DNA of 64,000 bases, taken from contig JACKDU010000014.1 of NCBI GenBank assembly GCA_020633335.1, positions 1 to 64,000 on the forward strand. Reading direction: 5' to 3'. A program made the translations under genes and the position numbers. The DNA is from Myxococcales bacterium. GTDB taxonomy: Bacteria > Myxococcota_A > Polyangia > Nannocystales > Nannocystaceae. The notes under the pieces were generated by a model. That model had not been told where the DNA came from. It saw only the letters and a program-made list of their open reading frames with translations, and searched no databases. Shown here in pieces: positions 43,715 through 51,662 of this stretch (the first letter of the stretch is position 1; the number at the start of each line of letters is the position of its first letter).

Positions 43715-45214
43715 GTGCGACTCCTTCGGGCCGTGACGCCCGCCCGGATCGCCGCTCTGATCGGCCTCGGCGCCCTCCTCTGGGCGGGCGAGGCGGCCGC
43801 GGGCTGCCCCAAGGGCGAGAGCGCGGTCTCCCACGAGGTCGTCAGCGGCGACACCCTCTCGGCGATCGCCCTCCAGCACGGCACGACGATGCGGTCGATC
43901 GAGCGCCAGAACCCGGGCCTCGAGCGCGACAGCCTGAAGATCGGCCAGAAGCTCCGCTTCTGCGTGGTCGACGCGGCCCCGCCGGAGAAGGCGAGCGCGA
44001 AGGCGAAGGACGACCCGAAGGCGAAGGACGACCCGAAGGCGGTCAAGGCCGACAAGCCCGCGAAGCCCGAGAAGCCAAAGAAGCCGCAGAAGTGCGGCAA
44101 GGACCGCGTGATCACCGAGTACGAGGTCCGGGGGGGCGACTTCCTCTCGTCGATCGCCGAGCGCCACGGCGTCGACGAGGCCGACCTCATCACCCGCAAC
44201 CCGGCGCTCCGCAAGCGGAAGAACGACCTCAAGATCGGCGAGACCCTCGAGGTCTGCATCGAGGAGAAGCGCCTCAACGCCGACGCGGCCTGCGGCTACC
44301 GCACCCCGGTCTTCCTCCACGAGGTCGTCCCCGGCGACAACCCCTCGACCATCGCCGGCCGCTACGGGGTCCGCCGCGCCGACCTCTACAAGCTCAACCG
44401 CGGCCTCGAGGCCAAGGCCCGCAACCTCCAAAACGGCTCCAAGATCCGGGTCTGCCCCGAGATCGCCCCGCGCCTCCGCGAGAAGGTGATCCACAGGGTC
44501 CAGTCGGGCGAGAACTTCGGGACGATCGCCAAGCGCTACGGCCTCACCCCCGGCGAGCTCGAGGCCTTCCAGGCCGGCGCGCTCAAGGATCGCGGCGACC
44601 TCAAGGTCGGCCAGGAGCTGGTGATCTGGCGCGACGGCGCGATCGCCCCGGGCTTCGGCGGCGAGTACGAGGACGAGGGCGGCGTCCTCAAGGCCGGCGT
44701 CCAGCTCGCGGCCGGCTCGCGCTACATCGTCAAGGCCCCGGGCAACGCCTGGGGGACCGCGAAGACGATCCGCCTGATCCAGACGGCGGTCTCGACCTAC
44801 GGCCGCCGCGTCGCCAAGGGGCCCGACGTCCACGTCGGCGACATCAGCCGCAAGGGCGGCGGCAAGTTCCCGCCCCACCGCTCCCACCAGCTCGGCCGCG
44901 ACGTCGACGTCGGCTACGTCCTCAGCGGGGCGGTCGCCGACGAGACCCGCTTCCTCAGCGCCAACAAGGCGAACCTCGACGCGAAGAAGACCTGGGAGCT
45001 GATCAAGGCGTTCATCGACACCGATCAGGTCCGCTACATCTTCATGGACTACAACGTCCAGAAGCTGGTCTATGAGGCAGCCAAGGAGTCGGGGGTGAGC
45101 CAGGACACCCTCGACGAGCTCTTCCAGTACCCGCGCGGCAAGGGCCGCTCGCACGGCCTCATCCGCCACTGGCGAAACCACGTCAACCACTTCCACGTCC
45201 GCTTCCGCGACTGA
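43715..45214 (+). CDS. LysM-repeat M74 (MepA-like) murein endopeptidase
   Basis: 499 aa exported peptidoglycan hydrolase. Signal peptide to about residue 25. Four LysM domains, starting at SHEVVSGDTLSAIALQHG, TEYEVRGGDFLSSIAERHG, LHEVVPGDNPSTIAGRYG and HRVQSGENFGTIAKRYG, with a Lys/Pro/Ala linker after the first. The C-terminal M74 domain has HRSHQLGRDVDVGY and HVNHFHVRF, which match the zinc ligands of penicillin-insensitive murein endopeptidase MepA. GTG 43715 gives a good n-region; GTG 43733 is an alternative. Next to an L,D-transpeptidase gene, so both act on cell-wall cross-links. Confidence 0.88.
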   Translation: MRLLRAVTPARIAALIGLGALLWAGEAAAGCPKGESAVSHEVVSGDTLSAIALQHGTTMRSIERQNPGLERDSLKIGQKLRFCVVDAAPPEKASAKAKDDPKAKDDPKAVKADKPAKPEKPKKPQKCGKDRVITEYEVRGGDFLSSIAERHGVDEADLITRNPALRKRKNDLKIGETLEVCIEEKRLNADAACGYRTPVFLHEVVPGDNPSTIAGRYGVRRADLYKLNRGLEAKARNLQNGSKIRVCPEIAPRLREKVIHRVQSGENFGTIAKRYGLTPGELEAFQAGALKDRGDLKVGQELVIWRDGAIAPGFGGEYEDEGGVLKAGVQLAAGSRYIVKAPGNAWGTAKTIRLIQTAVSTYGRRVAKGPDVHVGDISRKGGGKFPPHRSHQLGRDVDVGYVLSGAVADETRFLSANKANLDAKKTWELIKAFIDTDQVRYIFMDYNVQKLVYEAAKESGVSQDTLDELFQYPRGKGRSHGLIRHWRNHVNHFHVRFRD

Positions 45215-45281
45215 CCGACGGTCAGGGGCGCCGCGCGGCGGCGGGAATCGTTCGAGGCGCCCGCGCGTTGGGGGAGGGAGC

Positions 45282-46259
45282 ATGGTCGGAGGAGCAGCGA
45301 CGCGCGGAGCAACATGGCGACTCGTGCTCGGGGTCGGGCTCGCGCTCGGGCTCGCCGCCTGCGAGAGCGCGTCGACCGCGACGGTCGCTCCGAGCCGGCC
45401 GAGCGCCGCCGCGGCGGCCGTGAGCGGCGGCGGCGGCGAGGCCGGCGGTCCCCGCGGGGCGACGGCTCCGGACGGGGACGCCGACGCAGGCGCGAGCGCG
45501 GCCGGCGACCGGCCTGCATCTGCCGCAGCGGACGCGGCCGCCGAGCCCGACGCGGCCACCCCCGCCGCGCCGACGCCCGTCCGCGCCTGGACCCTCGGTC
45601 GCCAGGACGACGCCCGCAGCGGCCCCCAGCGCGAGGCCGCGGCCTTCGCCGCCAAGGAGGCCGAGGTCAAGGGGCTCTTCGCGGCGGCCGGCGTCGACTT
45701 CCCGCCGCGCCAGGTCCTCTTCCGGGTCTTCAAGGAGGAGATGGAGCTCGAGGTCTGGGCGAGCGACGAAGCCCGCGGCCCCCTCAAGGCGATCACCACC
45801 TTCTCGATCTGCGCGGCCTCCGGCGACCCTGGCCCCAAGACCAGGCAGGGCGACGGCCAGGTCCCCGAGGGCTTCTACGCGGTCGACTTCCTCAAGCCGC
45901 GCAGCGACTACTACCTCGCGCTCCACGTCAACTACCCGAACGCCCGCGATCGGGCGATCCGCTCGACCGGCTCGTCGATCATGATCCACGGCCGCTGCGC
46001 GTCGATCGGCTGCCTGGCGATGAGCGACGAGCGGATCCAGGAGCTCTGGGTGATCGCCCGCGGGCTCACCAAGGGCAAGATCGAGGTCCACATCTTCCCC
46101 CAGCGCGACCTCGACGGCCTGATCGCCAAGACGTCGAACGCCGGCCTCAAGGCCTTCTGGGAGAACCTCGCGGAGGGCAAGCGCCTCTTCGAGGCCGACC
46201 ACCGCCTGCCGAAGATCGGCCACGACGGCGCCGGCGCCTACACCTTCGAAGCACGCTAG
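45282..46259 (+). CDS. L,D-transpeptidase (YkuD/YafK-like) lipoprotein
   Basis: 325 aa. Lipobox GLAAC, then an Ala/Gly/Pro-rich linker to about residue 100. The catalytic domain shows GFYAVDFLKPRSDYYLALHV and the active-site signature HGRCASIGCLAM, in which the histidine and the second cysteine fit the YkuD HG...S.GC pattern. This arrangement is closest to YafK-type enzymes. It would make or remodel 3-3 peptidoglycan cross-links or anchor proteins. It follows the M74 endopeptidase by 67 nt on the same strand. One 16-nt palindrome lies at 45829. Confidence 0.87.
   Translation: MVGGAATRGATWRLVLGVGLALGLAACESASTATVAPSRPSAAAAAVSGGGGEAGGPRGATAPDGDADAGASAAGDRPASAAADAAAEPDAATPAAPTPVRAWTLGRQDDARSGPQREAAAFAAKEAEVKGLFAAAGVDFPPRQVLFRVFKEEMELEVWASDEARGPLKAITTFSICAASGDPGPKTRQGDGQVPEGFYAVDFLKPRSDYYLALHVNYPNARDRAIRSTGSSIMIHGRCASIGCLAMSDERIQELWVIARGLTKGKIEVHIFPQRDLDGLIAKTSNAGLKAFWENLAEGKRLFEADHRLPKIGHDGAGAYTFEAR
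45829..45844 (+). repeat. 16-nt palindrome site 12 (in L,D-transpeptidase)
   Basis: CTGGCC CCAA GACCAG. Confidence 0.5.
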
Positions 46260-46469
46260 CCGCCGGCGCGCGGAGGACCGCCCCCGTTCGGCTCCGCATG
46301 CCGATGCTCACGTCTCCCCGGTGATCCGGGACAGATCATCCGCCGCGCGATCGCGCGCGCACCCCGCAGAACACCCTTCAGCGGCCCTCTACGCGACAAT
46401 CCGCGGGCGATCGCGCGCCCGTCCACGCTTGACGTCCCCACCAAGGCCGCCGACGATGTCGACCGCGCC

Positions 46470-47072
46470 ATGGCCAAACCGATCATCGTCAATTGGAAAG
46501 GTGTGCAGTCGAGCTTTCGCCTGGAGAAGCTCGACCGCGCCAAGCTCTACGGCAAGCGCCAGCGCCAGGTCCTCGACCCCGGCGGCGAGCGCTGCGAGCG
46601 GGCCGAGCTCACCCGCGACGGCTCCCTGCTGATCCGCTCCGGGATGACCGCGCAGGGCTACTTCGACGGCGAGGGCCTCTGGGTCGCCAACCGCGACCTC
46701 GTCGGCCTCGACGAGAAGGGCGAGCCGCTGCCGCAGGTCGGCTCGACCCTCGGCGTCGAGCAGCCGCTCGCCGGCCCGGTCGACCCGAGCGAGGTCCTCG
46801 ACCTCGCGGTCCGCTCGGTCTACGTGCTGACCCCCGAGGGCCTCGACCCCGACCTCCAGAAGCGCCTCCTCGGCGGCGAGGTCTTCCGCTTCCCCTTCAA
46901 CTACCGCGCCGACTACAACGCCGAGACGGCCTTCCTGATCGGCAACAAGTCGGGCTTCTTCGCGCTCGTCGGCCAGCCGGCCCCGGGCGAGTGGTGTGAG
47001 CTCGAGACCGTCGCCGCCGAGACCTACGACGACGCCGGCGACGACGACGAGCTCGACTTCGAGATGTTCTGA
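46470..47072 (+). CDS. Unknown protein A of the ligase gene cluster
   Basis: 200 aa, no family recognised. It is not membrane or signal-bearing, so cytoplasmic. Sequence reads as a compact beta-rich fold: PIIVNWKGVQSSFRLEKLDR, LTRDGSLLIRSGMTAQGYF, VFRFPFNYRADYNAETAFLI and KSGFFALVGQPAPGEWCEL, ending in an acidic tail (DDAGDDDELDFEMF). The start at 46470 is within the string CCATGG. A weak promoter-like TTGACG lies about 40 nt upstream. Gap to the next gene is 14 nt and to the ligase-like gene beyond it 24 nt, so the three are one transcription unit. A role in nucleic-acid repair or tagging is inference from the neighbour only. Confidence 0.7.
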   Translation: MAKPIIVNWKGVQSSFRLEKLDRAKLYGKRQRQVLDPGGERCERAELTRDGSLLIRSGMTAQGYFDGEGLWVANRDLVGLDEKGEPLPQVGSTLGVEQPLAGPVDPSEVLDLAVRSVYVLTPEGLDPDLQKRLLGGEVFRFPFNYRADYNAETAFLIGNKSGFFALVGQPAPGEWCELETVAAETYDDAGDDDELDFEMF

Positions 47073-47086
47073 GGAGCAGGACGACG

Positions 47087-47797
47087 ATGCGCAAGATCCA
47101 CCTGATGAACGAGGCGTCGCGCGACGCCACCATCGTGATCGACACGATCAAAGAGAAGCCGGGGCCGACCCTCGGGGTGCCGGGCAAGAAGGTGAACTTC
47201 CGCCGCTACCTCGCGGCCACCGACACCGGCCTCCACGAGGCGCTGATCGCCACCTACGGCGAGAGCTACGCCCAGGCGCTGATCGACGGCGATCCCGAGA
47301 TCGACCTCGAGCAGGTCGGCAAGTTCCTCACCGACACCACGCCGGTCTTCCTCTCGGCGAGCGGCGAGGTCCTCCACGTCTCGCCCCACCTCGTCGACGT
47401 CATCTTCGGACCCGACGGCTCCGAGCGCGAGCGCAAGGACGCCCAGAACATCCCGGGCAACGTCAACGACGAGACCCCGGTGCGCTGGACCGGCCGCAAG
47501 CTCCCGCGCCGCGACGCGATCACCCGCTTCTCCTTCCGCCGCTCGATCGCCGTCAAGCACGTCGACGGCCTCACCTTCGACTTCCTCTACGCGATGGCCA
47601 AGACCCTCGCTGACGAGGACGCGATGGTGATGCTCGGCGGCGGCCCCAAGGGCAAGGACCCGCTGATCTTCCAGGAGAACGGCACCCCCTACCGCGGCTT
47701 CCTCGAGGGCCGGATCGACGGCCAGCGCTACAAGCTGATCCTCCACCTCTCCAACCTCGAGCTCCGGGTCCCGGACGGGACCTCGGCCGCCTCCTAG
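47087..47797 (+). CDS. Unknown protein B of the ligase gene cluster
   Basis: 236 aa, no family recognised. No signal peptide or membrane helix. Notable pieces are KKVNFRRYLAATDTGLHEAL, VFLSASGEVLHVSPHLVDVI, KLPRRDAITRFSFRRSIAVK, VDGLTFDFLYAMAKTLAD and RGFLEGRIDGQRYKLILHLS. It looks like an alternating alpha/beta protein with a well-kept reading frame and strong codon bias, so it is a real, functional gene. AGGACGACG precedes the ATG. It lies between protein A and the ligase-like gene with short gaps. Confidence 0.7.
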   Translation: MRKIHLMNEASRDATIVIDTIKEKPGPTLGVPGKKVNFRRYLAATDTGLHEALIATYGESYAQALIDGDPEIDLEQVGKFLTDTTPVFLSASGEVLHVSPHLVDVIFGPDGSERERKDAQNIPGNVNDETPVRWTGRKLPRRDAITRFSFRRSIAVKHVDGLTFDFLYAMAKTLADEDAMVMLGGGPKGKDPLIFQENGTPYRGFLEGRIDGQRYKLILHLSNLELRVPDGTSAAS

Positions 47798-47821
47798 CAC
47801 GCGCCCCCAAGGAGCCACCCC

Positions 47822-49276
47822 ATGAGCCTCTACACCACCGACAGCGCCCGCCCCCTCGGCGGCGGGCTCCAATCCCCCGCCGGCAGCCTCACCGAGAGCG
47901 AGCTGGCGTCGATGGTCCGCAACTACAAGCGCAGCGTCGCCAGCCGCTACCGCGCGCTGATCCAGGAGGAGCTCGAGGGCCTGCCCAACATGCCCCTCCT
48001 GGTCTCGCCGAAGATCGACGGCGAGATGTGGTTCATGATCTTCGACGGCTCGGACGCCTTCCTCGCCTCGCCGACCGGCCGCGTGGTCTCGGGTGACATC
48101 CCGGTGCTCCGCGAGGCCAAGGCGGCGGCCAGCCGCGCCCACGGGCGCTCGGTGATCGCCGGCGAGCTCTTCGCGGTCCGCAAGGGCGGCCGCCCGCGGG
48201 TCGGCGACCTCGCGGCCGCGATGGGCGGCGAGGGCAAGGCCGAGGTCGATCGGATCGCCTTCGCGGCCTTCGACTCGATCACCGGCGGCTTCCGCGAGTC
48301 GCCCGAGCGCATGCCCGAGTACCGCGACCGCCTCGACTCGCTGACCCGCCTCTTCGACGGCGGCAAGCGCCTCAAGGCGATCAAGACCGAGGCCGTCACC
48401 GGCGGCGCGGCGGCGGCCGAGCTCTTCGACCAGTGGGTCTCGGGGGGCAAGGGCGAGGGCCTGGTGATCCGCACCCAGGACAACGCGATCGTCTACAAGG
48501 CGAAGCCGTCGATCAACATCGACGCGGCGATCATCGGCTACACCGAGTCGAGCGAGGGCCCGGACAAGGTCGGCTCGGTCCTCCTCGGGCTCATGCGCGA
48601 GGACGGCCAGTTCCAGGTGATCGGCTCCTGCGGCAACATGCCGACCGAGCAGCGCCTCGCCTTCATGGAGCAGCTCAAGGGGATGCACGTCGAGTCGACG
48701 TACCGCCACGCGAACTCCAAGGGCGCGCTCTACCGCTTCGTCCGCCCCGAGATCATCATCGAGGTCAAGCTCACCGACATCCAGAGCGAGACCTCGGCCG
48801 GCGATCCGATCGATCGCATGGTCCTCGAGTGGGCCGACGGCCGCTGGCGCTCGGTCCGGCAGCTCCCGGGCGCGAGCATCCTCCACCCGGTCTTCGTCCG
48901 GGTCCGCGACGACAAGACGGTAAACCCGACCGACATCCGGGTCGCCCAGGTCCTCGAGCGCTGCCTCGTCGACGCGATCGATACCCACGCCGAGCGCCTG
49001 GTCCTGCCGGTGAGCGCCATCGTCCGCCGCGAGGTCTACGCCAAGACCACCAAGGGGACCGACGCGGTCCGCAAGCTGGTGGTCTGGAAGACCAACAAGG
49101 AGGCCGCGGACCCGAGCTACCCGGCCTTCGTCGTCCACTTCACCGACTACTCGCCGGGCCGCAAGGACCCGCTCCAGCGCGAGGTCCGGGTCGCGCCGAC
49201 GCTCATCGAGGCCCAGAAGATCGCCGACGGGATGATCGCCTCGAACATCAAGAAGGGCTGGGACCAGCGGGCCTAG
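47822..49276 (+). CDS. ATP-dependent DNA/RNA ligase-like nucleotidyltransferase
   Basis: 484 aa with the covalent nucleotidyltransferase fold. Motif I is SPKIDGEMW with the AMP-accepting lysine at residue 64; motif III includes AGELFAV (Glu115) and AAFDSI; motif IV is GEGLVIR (Glu212); motif V is IVYKAKPS (Lys226, Lys228). The arginine usual at KxDGxR is replaced by Met. After residue 230 comes a long second domain (IGYTESSEGPDKVGSVLLGL onward) that could be an OB-like domain, and then a ~120-residue extension. Whether it joins DNA or RNA cannot be told. It is the last gene of a three-gene unit with two unknown proteins. Confidence 0.8.
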   Translation: MSLYTTDSARPLGGGLQSPAGSLTESELASMVRNYKRSVASRYRALIQEELEGLPNMPLLVSPKIDGEMWFMIFDGSDAFLASPTGRVVSGDIPVLREAKAAASRAHGRSVIAGELFAVRKGGRPRVGDLAAAMGGEGKAEVDRIAFAAFDSITGGFRESPERMPEYRDRLDSLTRLFDGGKRLKAIKTEAVTGGAAAAELFDQWVSGGKGEGLVIRTQDNAIVYKAKPSINIDAAIIGYTESSEGPDKVGSVLLGLMREDGQFQVIGSCGNMPTEQRLAFMEQLKGMHVESTYRHANSKGALYRFVRPEIIIEVKLTDIQSETSAGDPIDRMVLEWADGRWRSVRQLPGASILHPVFVRVRDDKTVNPTDIRVAQVLERCLVDAIDTHAERLVLPVSAIVRREVYAKTTKGTDAVRKLVVWKTNKEAADPSYPAFVVHFTDYSPGRKDPLQREVRVAPTLIEAQKIADGMIASNIKKGWDQRA

Positions 49277-49281
49277 GCTCT

Positions 49282-49297
49282 CTGTCCGAAGAGCCAG
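49282..49297 (+). repeat. 16-nt palindrome site 13 (intergenic, after ligase-like gene)
   Basis: CTGTCC GAAG AGCCAG, nearly identical to site 16. Confidence 0.55.
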
Positions 49298-49301
49298 GTT
49301 T

Positions 49302-49345
49302 GAGCGAGCGGCGCGGTCAGCCCCCGGGGGGCGCCGCGCCGCGCT
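49302..49345. terminator. Imperfect GC-rich terminator between convergent genes
   Basis: GAGCG-AG-CGGCGCG (49302-49315) can pair with CGCGCCGCGCTC (about 49334-49345), leaving a 2-nt bulge and a loop of ~18 nt that itself contains CCCCCGGGGG. It is preceded by a copy of the 16-nt palindrome at 49282. The gap separates the ligase-like gene from the ABC permease. Confidence 0.5.
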
Positions 49346-49362
49346 CATTTGCGGGGCGGCGC

Positions 49363-50670
49363 TCACTCGCCGCGGAGCGCCCAGCGGAGGAGCTCGCCGA
49401 TCCGCGGCGGCCGGCCGTGGCTGAGGATCCCGATCCGGAAGATCCGCCCGGCCGCGGTGATCACCACCAGCGCGCAGGCGAAGGTCAGGACCAGGCCGGC
49501 GAGCGGCTGCCAGAGCGGGATCGCGCTCGAGACGGCGAGGCGCATCGGCATCAGGAGCGGGGTCATCAGCGGGATCAGCGAGAGGATCGTCGCCATCGAC
49601 CCGAGCGGCTCGGCGATCACCTGGGTCCAGACGAAGAGCGGCGCCATCATCACGATCATCAGCGGGAGCACCAGGTTCTGGCTCTCCTTGAGATCGGAGA
49701 CCGCGGCCCCGACGGCGACGAAGACCGAGCCGTAGAGGAGCACCGCGAGGGCGACGAAGGCGAGCATCCAGGCGATCAGGGCCGGCGGCAGGATGCTGAG
49801 GTAGCCGTAGTGGCTGGCGGCCGTCAGCGCGAGGCCGAGGTAGACGCAGACCAGGGTGAGGGAGACGCCGACGTAGCCGAGGAGCTTGCCGAGCATCAGA
49901 TCGGTCGGCGCGACCGAGCCCAGCAAGACCTCGGCGATCCGCTGCTGCTTCTCCTCGATCACCGCCTGCAGCGCCGGCTGGGCGGTCATCATCACCGAGA
50001 TGAAGAGGAGCATCAGGATCCCGAAGGGGGCGAGCTCGGCGACCAGCGCCGAGGTCTTGTCGGCGACCGTGAGCGAGCCGTCCTCCTCGCGCTCGTAGAG
50101 CCCGCGGCCGTCGAAGTCGACCGGCGCGAGGCCGGCGGCGATCGCCGCGTCGTCGAGGCCGGCGGCGAGGAGGCGGTGGCGGGTGACCGCCTGGCGGGCG
50201 CTCCCCTCGAACCAACGCCGGAGGTCGGAGAAGGCGAGGCTCTCGGCGTGGTAGGCGATCTGGGCGTCGCCCTTCGCCGGGTCGACGACCCCCGGGCCGA
50301 TCTCGACGAAGGCCGCGAGGTCGCCCTGACGGATCGACTCCGAGAGCTCGAGGCGGCGGGCGTCGTCGAGCTCGGCCGGGTCGTCGACGGCGACCACGAA
50401 GTCGGCCCGATCCTCGCCCTCGGCGGCCGCGTCGACCGCCTGGTTGCGGGCCGCGGCCGCGACCGCGAGGTCGTCGGCGAGCTCCCCCGAGCGGTCGAAG
50501 ACGACGATCTTCTTGTCCTCGGTCGCCCCCCGCTCGGCGAGCACGGTCTGGATCCAGATCGAGCCGGCCATCAGCGCCGGCATCAGGACGACCGAGACCA
50601 CGAAGCTCTTGGTCCGGACCATCGCCGCGTACTCGCGGCGGGCGATGACGGCGACCTTACGACGGTCCAT
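49363..50670 (-). CDS. ABC-2 type exporter permease (NatB-like)
   Basis: 435 aa inner-membrane permease. One N-terminal helix (residues about 20-42), a large ~180-residue extracytoplasmic domain, then five hydrophobic segments at the C-terminus, including LVAELAPFGILMLLFISVMM, LLGYVGVSLTLVCVYLGLAL and LVLTFACALVVITAA. The segment EEKQQRIAEVLLGSVAPTDL is the conserved cytoplasmic helix of NatB/ABC-2 permeases. Pairs with the ATPase gene, which overlaps its start by 14 nt. Substrate unknown; NatAB-type systems export sodium or antibiotics. Confidence 0.88.
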   Translation of the reverse strand: MDRRKVAVIARREYAAMVRTKSFVVSVVLMPALMAGSIWIQTVLAERGATEDKKIVVFDRSGELADDLAVAAAARNQAVDAAAEGEDRADFVVAVDDPAELDDARRLELSESIRQGDLAAFVEIGPGVVDPAKGDAQIAYHAESLAFSDLRRWFEGSARQAVTRHRLLAAGLDDAAIAAGLAPVDFDGRGLYEREEDGSLTVADKTSALVAELAPFGILMLLFISVMMTAQPALQAVIEEKQQRIAEVLLGSVAPTDLMLGKLLGYVGVSLTLVCVYLGLALTAASHYGYLSILPPALIAWMLAFVALAVLLYGSVFVAVGAAVSDLKESQNLVLPLMIVMMAPLFVWTQVIAEPLGSMATILSLIPLMTPLLMPMRLAVSSAIPLWQPLAGLVLTFACALVVITAAGRIFRIGILSHGRPPRIGELLRWALRGE

Positions 50671-51576
50671 GCGCGGGCTCCTGGGTCGGCCGGGCGATCC
50701 GGACGAAGATGTCGTGGAGGGAGGGCTCGCTCACCTCGAAGTGGTCGACGCGCGCGCGATCGAGGAGCGCCCGCAGGATCACCTGCGGGTCGGCGTCCTC
50801 GGCCAGCCGCAGCTCCTTGGAATTCCCGTAGTCGCGGGCCTCGGCGACCCCCGGCAGCGCCCCGAGGTCGAGGTTCGGATCGTCGACCCGGACCCGCACC
50901 GTGTCCTGGCCGTAGCGCTGGCGGATCGCCGCCGGCGAGCCGTCGAGGACCTTGCGGCCGCGGTGGATCATCATCACCTGATCGCAGAGGCGCTCGGCCG
51001 CGGCCATGTCGTGGGTCGAGAAGATCACGGTGGTCCCGCGCCGCCGGAGGTCGAGCATCGCGTCCTTGAGGACCTCGTGGTTGACCGGATCGAGGCCGCT
51101 GAAGGGCTCGTCGAGGATCACCAGCGCCGGGTCGTGGAGGGTCGCGGCGATGAACTGGACCTTCTGGGCCATCCCCTTCGAGAGCGCCTCGACCGGCCGC
51201 TTCGCCCAGGCGCTGAGCTCGAAGCGCTCGAGCCAGCGATCGATCGCCGCCTGGGGGGCGCGGACCCCCTTGAGCTGGGCGTGGAATCGGAGGAGCTCGC
51301 CGACCTTCATCTTGCGGTAGAGCCCGCGCTCCTCCGGGAGGTAGCCGACGCGGTCGTCGGCCGCCCGGCCGCGCTCGTTGCCGAGGACGACGACGCGGCC
51401 GCGATCCGGCAGGAAGATCCGCAGGATCATCCGCAGCGAGGTCGTCTTGCCCGAGCCGTTGGGGCCGATGAAGCCGAAGAGCGCCCCTCGGGCACCTCCA
51501 GGCTCAGCTCATCGACCGCGACGTGGCCGCTGAAGGTCTTGCGCACCCCGTCGAGGAGGACCGAAGAACCGCTCAT
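50657..51576 (-). CDS. ABC transporter ATPase (NatA-like), N-terminal frameshift
   Basis: ATPase subunit partner of the ABC-2 permease. From ATG 51576 the minus strand reads SSVLLDGVRKTFSGHVAVDE and LSLEVPEG, then slips. The next frame continues LFGFIGPNGSGKTTSLRMIL, which carries Walker A GPNGSGKT, and goes on with the signature ALSKGMAQKVQ, Walker B ALVILDEPFSGLD and switch histidine IFSTHD. A single missing G in the run GAGGGGCGC near 51486-51492 accounts for the break. Without the fix only 257 residues from 51430 are open and Walker A is lost. Either a sequencing error or a recent loss of function. Confidence 0.85.
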
Positions 51577-51662
51577 CCTCGCTCCCCATAGCATCGACGG
51601 GGAGATCGCGCCACCTGCCCGGTCGCCTTGACGAGGCGGCGTCGGGGCGCTCTGCTGAGGCC

